From Punica granatum (taxonomy: Eukaryota > Streptophyta > Magnoliopsida > Myrtales > Lythraceae), in assembly GCF_007655135.1 (NCBI RefSeq), contig NC_045129.1:38193122-38257121 (forward strand): a stretch of 64,000 nt of DNA, written 5' to 3'. The translations under genes and the position numbers were made by a program. Below are positions 60,979-64,000 of this stretch, piece by piece. Positions within the stretch are counted from its first letter, which is position 1; each line of letters starts with the position of its first letter. The notes beneath the pieces were generated by a model, which saw only the letters and a program-made list of their open reading frames with translations, was not told where the DNA came from and made no database searches.

Positions 60979-61362
60979 ATGAGCAGATCCGAGTCCCTAG
61001 TTGGGGCGAGGTACATGATTCGCACCCATGAATGGCCGGATCCCGATTCTCAACTTGGAAACATGTCAGTGCACGGTGAGGCCCAGAGGCACAGGGGAAG
61101 GGTGTGTATGGACCCGTCCTGGGTCGTGGACGGTATTTCATGCAGGCAGATGTACCTGAGGAGCTATCCTTTCTCTAGGGAGGAGGAGGAGGAGACATTC
61201 CAAGACAAGATCAGGAAGTGCTTGGGGAGTCTGAGGAAGAGAGTGGCTCATAGGAAGCTGGAGGTGTTGAGGAGGGCTAGGGACGTCTCCGACATTGTCC
61301 TGTTTTCAATCTGCAGCCGTTTGCTTTCTTGCACAGCCAAAGTCAATATGGCGAGTCAGTAG
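60979..61362 (+). CDS. Small conserved-looking plant protein of unknown function
   Basis: 127 codons from the ATG at 60979, with coding-like composition in a region of otherwise AT-rich DNA. The centre reads MYLRSYPFSREEEEETFQDK, followed by a Lys/Arg-rich helix and a C-terminal segment VLFSICSRLLSCTAKVNMAS. I recall similar short eudicot proteins with a YLRSY-FSREEEE block, basic middle and LLSCT end, but no name or function for them. There is no signal peptide; the hydrophobic stretch near 105-116 is short. The frame is intact and intronless. Confidence 0.55.
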   Translation: MSRSESLVGARYMIRTHEWPDPDSQLGNMSVHGEAQRHRGRVCMDPSWVVDGISCRQMYLRSYPFSREEEEETFQDKIRKCLGSLRKRVAHRKLEVLRRARDVSDIVLFSICSRLLSCTAKVNMASQ

Positions 61363-62880
61363 TTCATGCTAGAATAAGCTATTTCTCGGTCTTATATATG
61401 GTCTGTTGGTCATTTCCATTCTTTCGCTACTTAAGATCCACTGTAGTTGATACTTGTGTTTCTCTTGATCGTACATTCTTGTTGATACGATAATTTGATT
61501 GACCAAGGTCTAATAACAACCAAAATCAACCGAGACCAGTTCATTTAGATGGAGAAACATCAACGGGCAAGTATAACTTTCGATGAATGCACACAAAGTA
61601 AAGAGGACATCAGTACATACTGCATGTAAGTTCAACAGTCTAGATTTTGAAGAACGAAAGCCAAAGGAACAGGCTTCCCCAGCGTTGGTCTTCAGTTCTC
61701 CCTCTATAAAAATCCGAATACCATGATCTTGGAATCTATGGAAAGCTGAAAGCACGACCTATGTTATAGAAACAAACGGAAAGTCAAAAATGAGGAAATA
61801 AGTTTGAAAGGCAGGTCGAATTCTGGTGTTCATCATGATTCTCATAAACTTTGAATCGCCATATCTTTCAAGCTGTTAAACAGAATCAAGCTCCATAGAA
61901 TCCTAAGGCTTTCTAATGATCAGGGGAGTCTAATTACATGAGAAATTCGACCAGAAATCATCTCGACAACAGTCAGCCGTTAACGACCCCGAATGAGCTT
62001 TCTTTCTCTACCAATCCACCCATGCCAACAAAACCGATAAAAATCGCTGAGAACTCAAACAAAGACGAATGAATACAGTGCTCCTTGGGTCGAGAAACCC
62101 TGCATGACGAGTTGAGCATGCGCCGTTGGTCACAGTGTCACATCTACGGCCTCCTCTCTCTCTCTCTCACACACACACTCATCTCTGTTGCAGAGTCGGC
62201 AGAAGGAATGAGATGAGCTGCTTCCAAATTTCTGACCATCTCTTTTTCTTGCCTTATTTCTCCTCAGAAGCGTTTGAAAGGCAAGCTACAATTGCCCTAA
62301 CAATCATTCTGATCTTCTCCATTAGCCCCTTAAAAGCTTTTCATTTCAATTCGTTTCCTTTCTAGTTTGGTCCTCCCACAATCCTTAATAGACCCTAGCA
62401 CTAGTCTGGGGTATTGCAATCCCTAGAAGAACCGAAGGATATTTGAGGACTTTGAAAATCCGTTCTCTTCTACGCTTGGGGCCTCTGTTTCTGCTTGGTT
62501 TCAACGACCTTTTGCTATTTATGGAGTTTCTCATTCTTTATCCGATTTGTATGCGTACTTAATTAGGGCCCTTTCTTTTTTATTCTTCAGTCTTTCTGTC
62601 TTTAGCTCATTTGTGGTATACATATGCATGTACTTTCTTCACTCATACTTGAATTCTTATTATTCATATAAGAAAAAAGATCACATCCCTAGAAGTTCTA
62701 AATTCTAATATATATATATATATATAATACACAGAAGACATAGTACAATATAATAACTTCCCTAGAAGTTCTGATAGAATATACATATACAGGAGTCTTC
62801 TTCTACTGTCAGTAAGTAATTATCATGACCGGCGACACTTTTTACTATAAAAATTTTCAATTGAGAAATGTCATAAATAG
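61363..62880. other. Intergenic, no gene seen
   Basis: Contains TC/AC microsatellite sequence at 62153-62179 and TA repeats at 62708-62726. The phrase actataaaaattttcaattgag...agtacgaagac just before the chitinase relic resembles the flank at 56732-56779. Confidence 0.45.
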
Positions 62881-62886
62881 TACGAA

Positions 62887-63710
62887 GACCCTTCCCCCAC
62901 GGATCATGTCCAGCCGAATCCGGCACGATCAGACTGTCCAACCTGCCTAAAAAAACCGGGAGTGGAGTTCCAGGTCATCCTTGCCTTTGCAATCTACTAC
63001 ACGACTTCGAACAACCCCTCCCCCACGGATGGGAAATTCAACGTCTTCTGAGGGACCACCACCTCTCCCGTTCCGACATCTCCTCGATGAAGCAAAAGCA
63101 TCCCAATGTTAAGTTTGCAGTCAGCTGGGAGGGGACAGTGTTGCTGGCGGCTATGCATACTTTGCGCCAAAATTGACCAAGTCCTGGGTTACAAATGCAG
63201 TCATCGATCACGAGGATGGTCAGAGAGTTCGACTCGGATGGGATAGACATCGACTATGAGCACTTCAAGGCTAGCCCCAAGGTCTTTGCACAATGCATTG
63301 GACAATTCAGAACCCTACTCCTGAAGAAGGACAAGGTAATTTCGTTCGCCTTGATCGCTCCCTATGATAGCGGTCCGGCTCAAGACCTGTACCAAGCCCT
63401 CTGGAAGAAGTACGGGCACCTGATAGATTACGTGAACTTCCAATTCTATGATTCCAATTCTATGAATACCATCGGATTGGGTTCTCGCAGTTCGGGGGGT
63501 ATTTCAACCAACAGGCCCATAACTACAACGGGGGAATATTCTTGCGAGTTTTCAGAGTGGGGGAAGAAGTCACGGGCTCCACCCTTCTATGAGGCCCGCA
63601 AGGAGCTCAAGGGCCAGGGAAAGCTCGGGGGGATCTTCGTGTGGTGTGCGGAAGAATCGGTCAAGAGTCGGTTTCAGTACGAAAAGAAATCTCGGGAACT
63701 AGCTTCCTAA
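62887..63710 (+). pseudogene. GH18 chitinase 2-like gene, disrupted copy 2
   Basis: Homologous to exon 2 of copy 1 but without exon 1. An in-frame stop replaces the Trp codon in the NVFWG block near 63049, and small deletions near 63123 and 63202 break the frame. From 63195 a frame of 171 codons is open and retains the catalytic motif DGIDIDYEHF and YVNFQFY, but the segment after QFY is read in a shifted frame (GLGSRSSGGISTNRP) before the family C-terminus returns (LGGIFVWCAEES). It preserves C-terminal sequence that copy 1 has lost. Confidence 0.82.
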
Positions 63711-64000
63711 TTAAACACTACAGCGTTTCTTAATTTTCGGGAGAATTACTTTTCCTTTATATTGAGTCTTACAAGTTTTATTTTGGTATTTCCAGTCCTA
63801 AACGTTTGCTCCATTAGATATTTATGATCCAAATAGTGACTAATCGTTAACTGGTGCTAATGTGAATTTAAACGGCGTTAAATCTTTTCCACCCATATTT
63901 AAAATATTTACGTGGAAATTAAAAAAATTACAACGATGGTCCTAAAAGTTTTTCATTTTTTGAAATTGAGTCTTATAAGTTCATTTTGGAAAAACACAGT
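63711..64000. other. Probable left arm of another fold-back element, cut by the window edge
   Basis: Phrases such as ttgagtcttacaagttt, taacggtgctaatgtg-like text and gatggtcctaaaag resemble the kind of arm sequence seen at 21.2 kb (ttgaatcctataagttt, gatggtactaaaa). No coding content. Confidence 0.4.

Overview
The window is nuclear DNA of a flowering plant, most likely a rosid eudicot. The evidence is AT-rich intergenic DNA, spliced genes with GT-AG introns, recognisable plant genes (a WOX3 homeobox gene, a respiratory burst oxidase, a plant NFRKB-like INO80-type subunit) and a dense load of typical plant transposons. I cannot name the species from sequence alone.

Layout. Positions 1-3674 hold the 5' half of a minus-strand Ty1/copia element of Angela/Tork type: an open gag-protease frame, a tRNA-Met primer site and a complete 1.67 kb LTR. 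Positions 3.7-15 kb are AT-rich intergenic DNA with microsatellites and one 100-bp tandem duplication. At 15.1-16.2 kb is a two-exon WOX3/PRESSED FLOWER gene (+). It converges on a 14-exon RBOH NADPH oxidase gene (-, 16.95-20.8 kb) that most resembles the RBOHH/RBOHJ group; both reading frames can be joined without a break. Positions 21-26.7 kb hold a large fold-back element, a Tourist-type MITE, candidate Helitron ends and TA-rich repeats. At 27.8-31.9 kb is an intronless coding sequence of 1375 codons for an NFRKB-like nuclear protein.

The right half (34-64 kb) is repeat-rich. It contains two decayed GH18 chitinase-like copies (34.4 and 62.9 kb), a segmental duplicate of the flank of the first copy (40.0-40.7 kb), and two paralogous small single-pass membrane protein genes (40.9 and 59.1 kb) in the same neighbourhood, which suggests an old duplicated block. 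Among them sit a 974-bp Harbinger/Tourist-type insertion whose empty site survives in the duplicate, nested MITEs, a SINE with a 13-bp target duplication, a polyadenylated retroposon with an 11-bp target duplication, and a 14.4-kb Ty3-type element (42.0-56.4 kb) with 4-kb LTRs and no recognisable polymerase. The last resembles a large non-autonomous (LARD-like) derivative of the Tat/Ogre group. At 61 kb is a small gene of unknown function.

The genes do not form a pathway: WOX3 acts in lateral organ margins, RBOH makes apoplastic superoxide, and the NFRKB-like protein is a chromatin factor. I found no new multi-gene system. The best leads are the uncharacterised membrane/zinc-ribbon gene pair, the non-autonomous retroelement with its rearranged LTR and 29-nt minisatellite, and the insertion with a preserved empty site.
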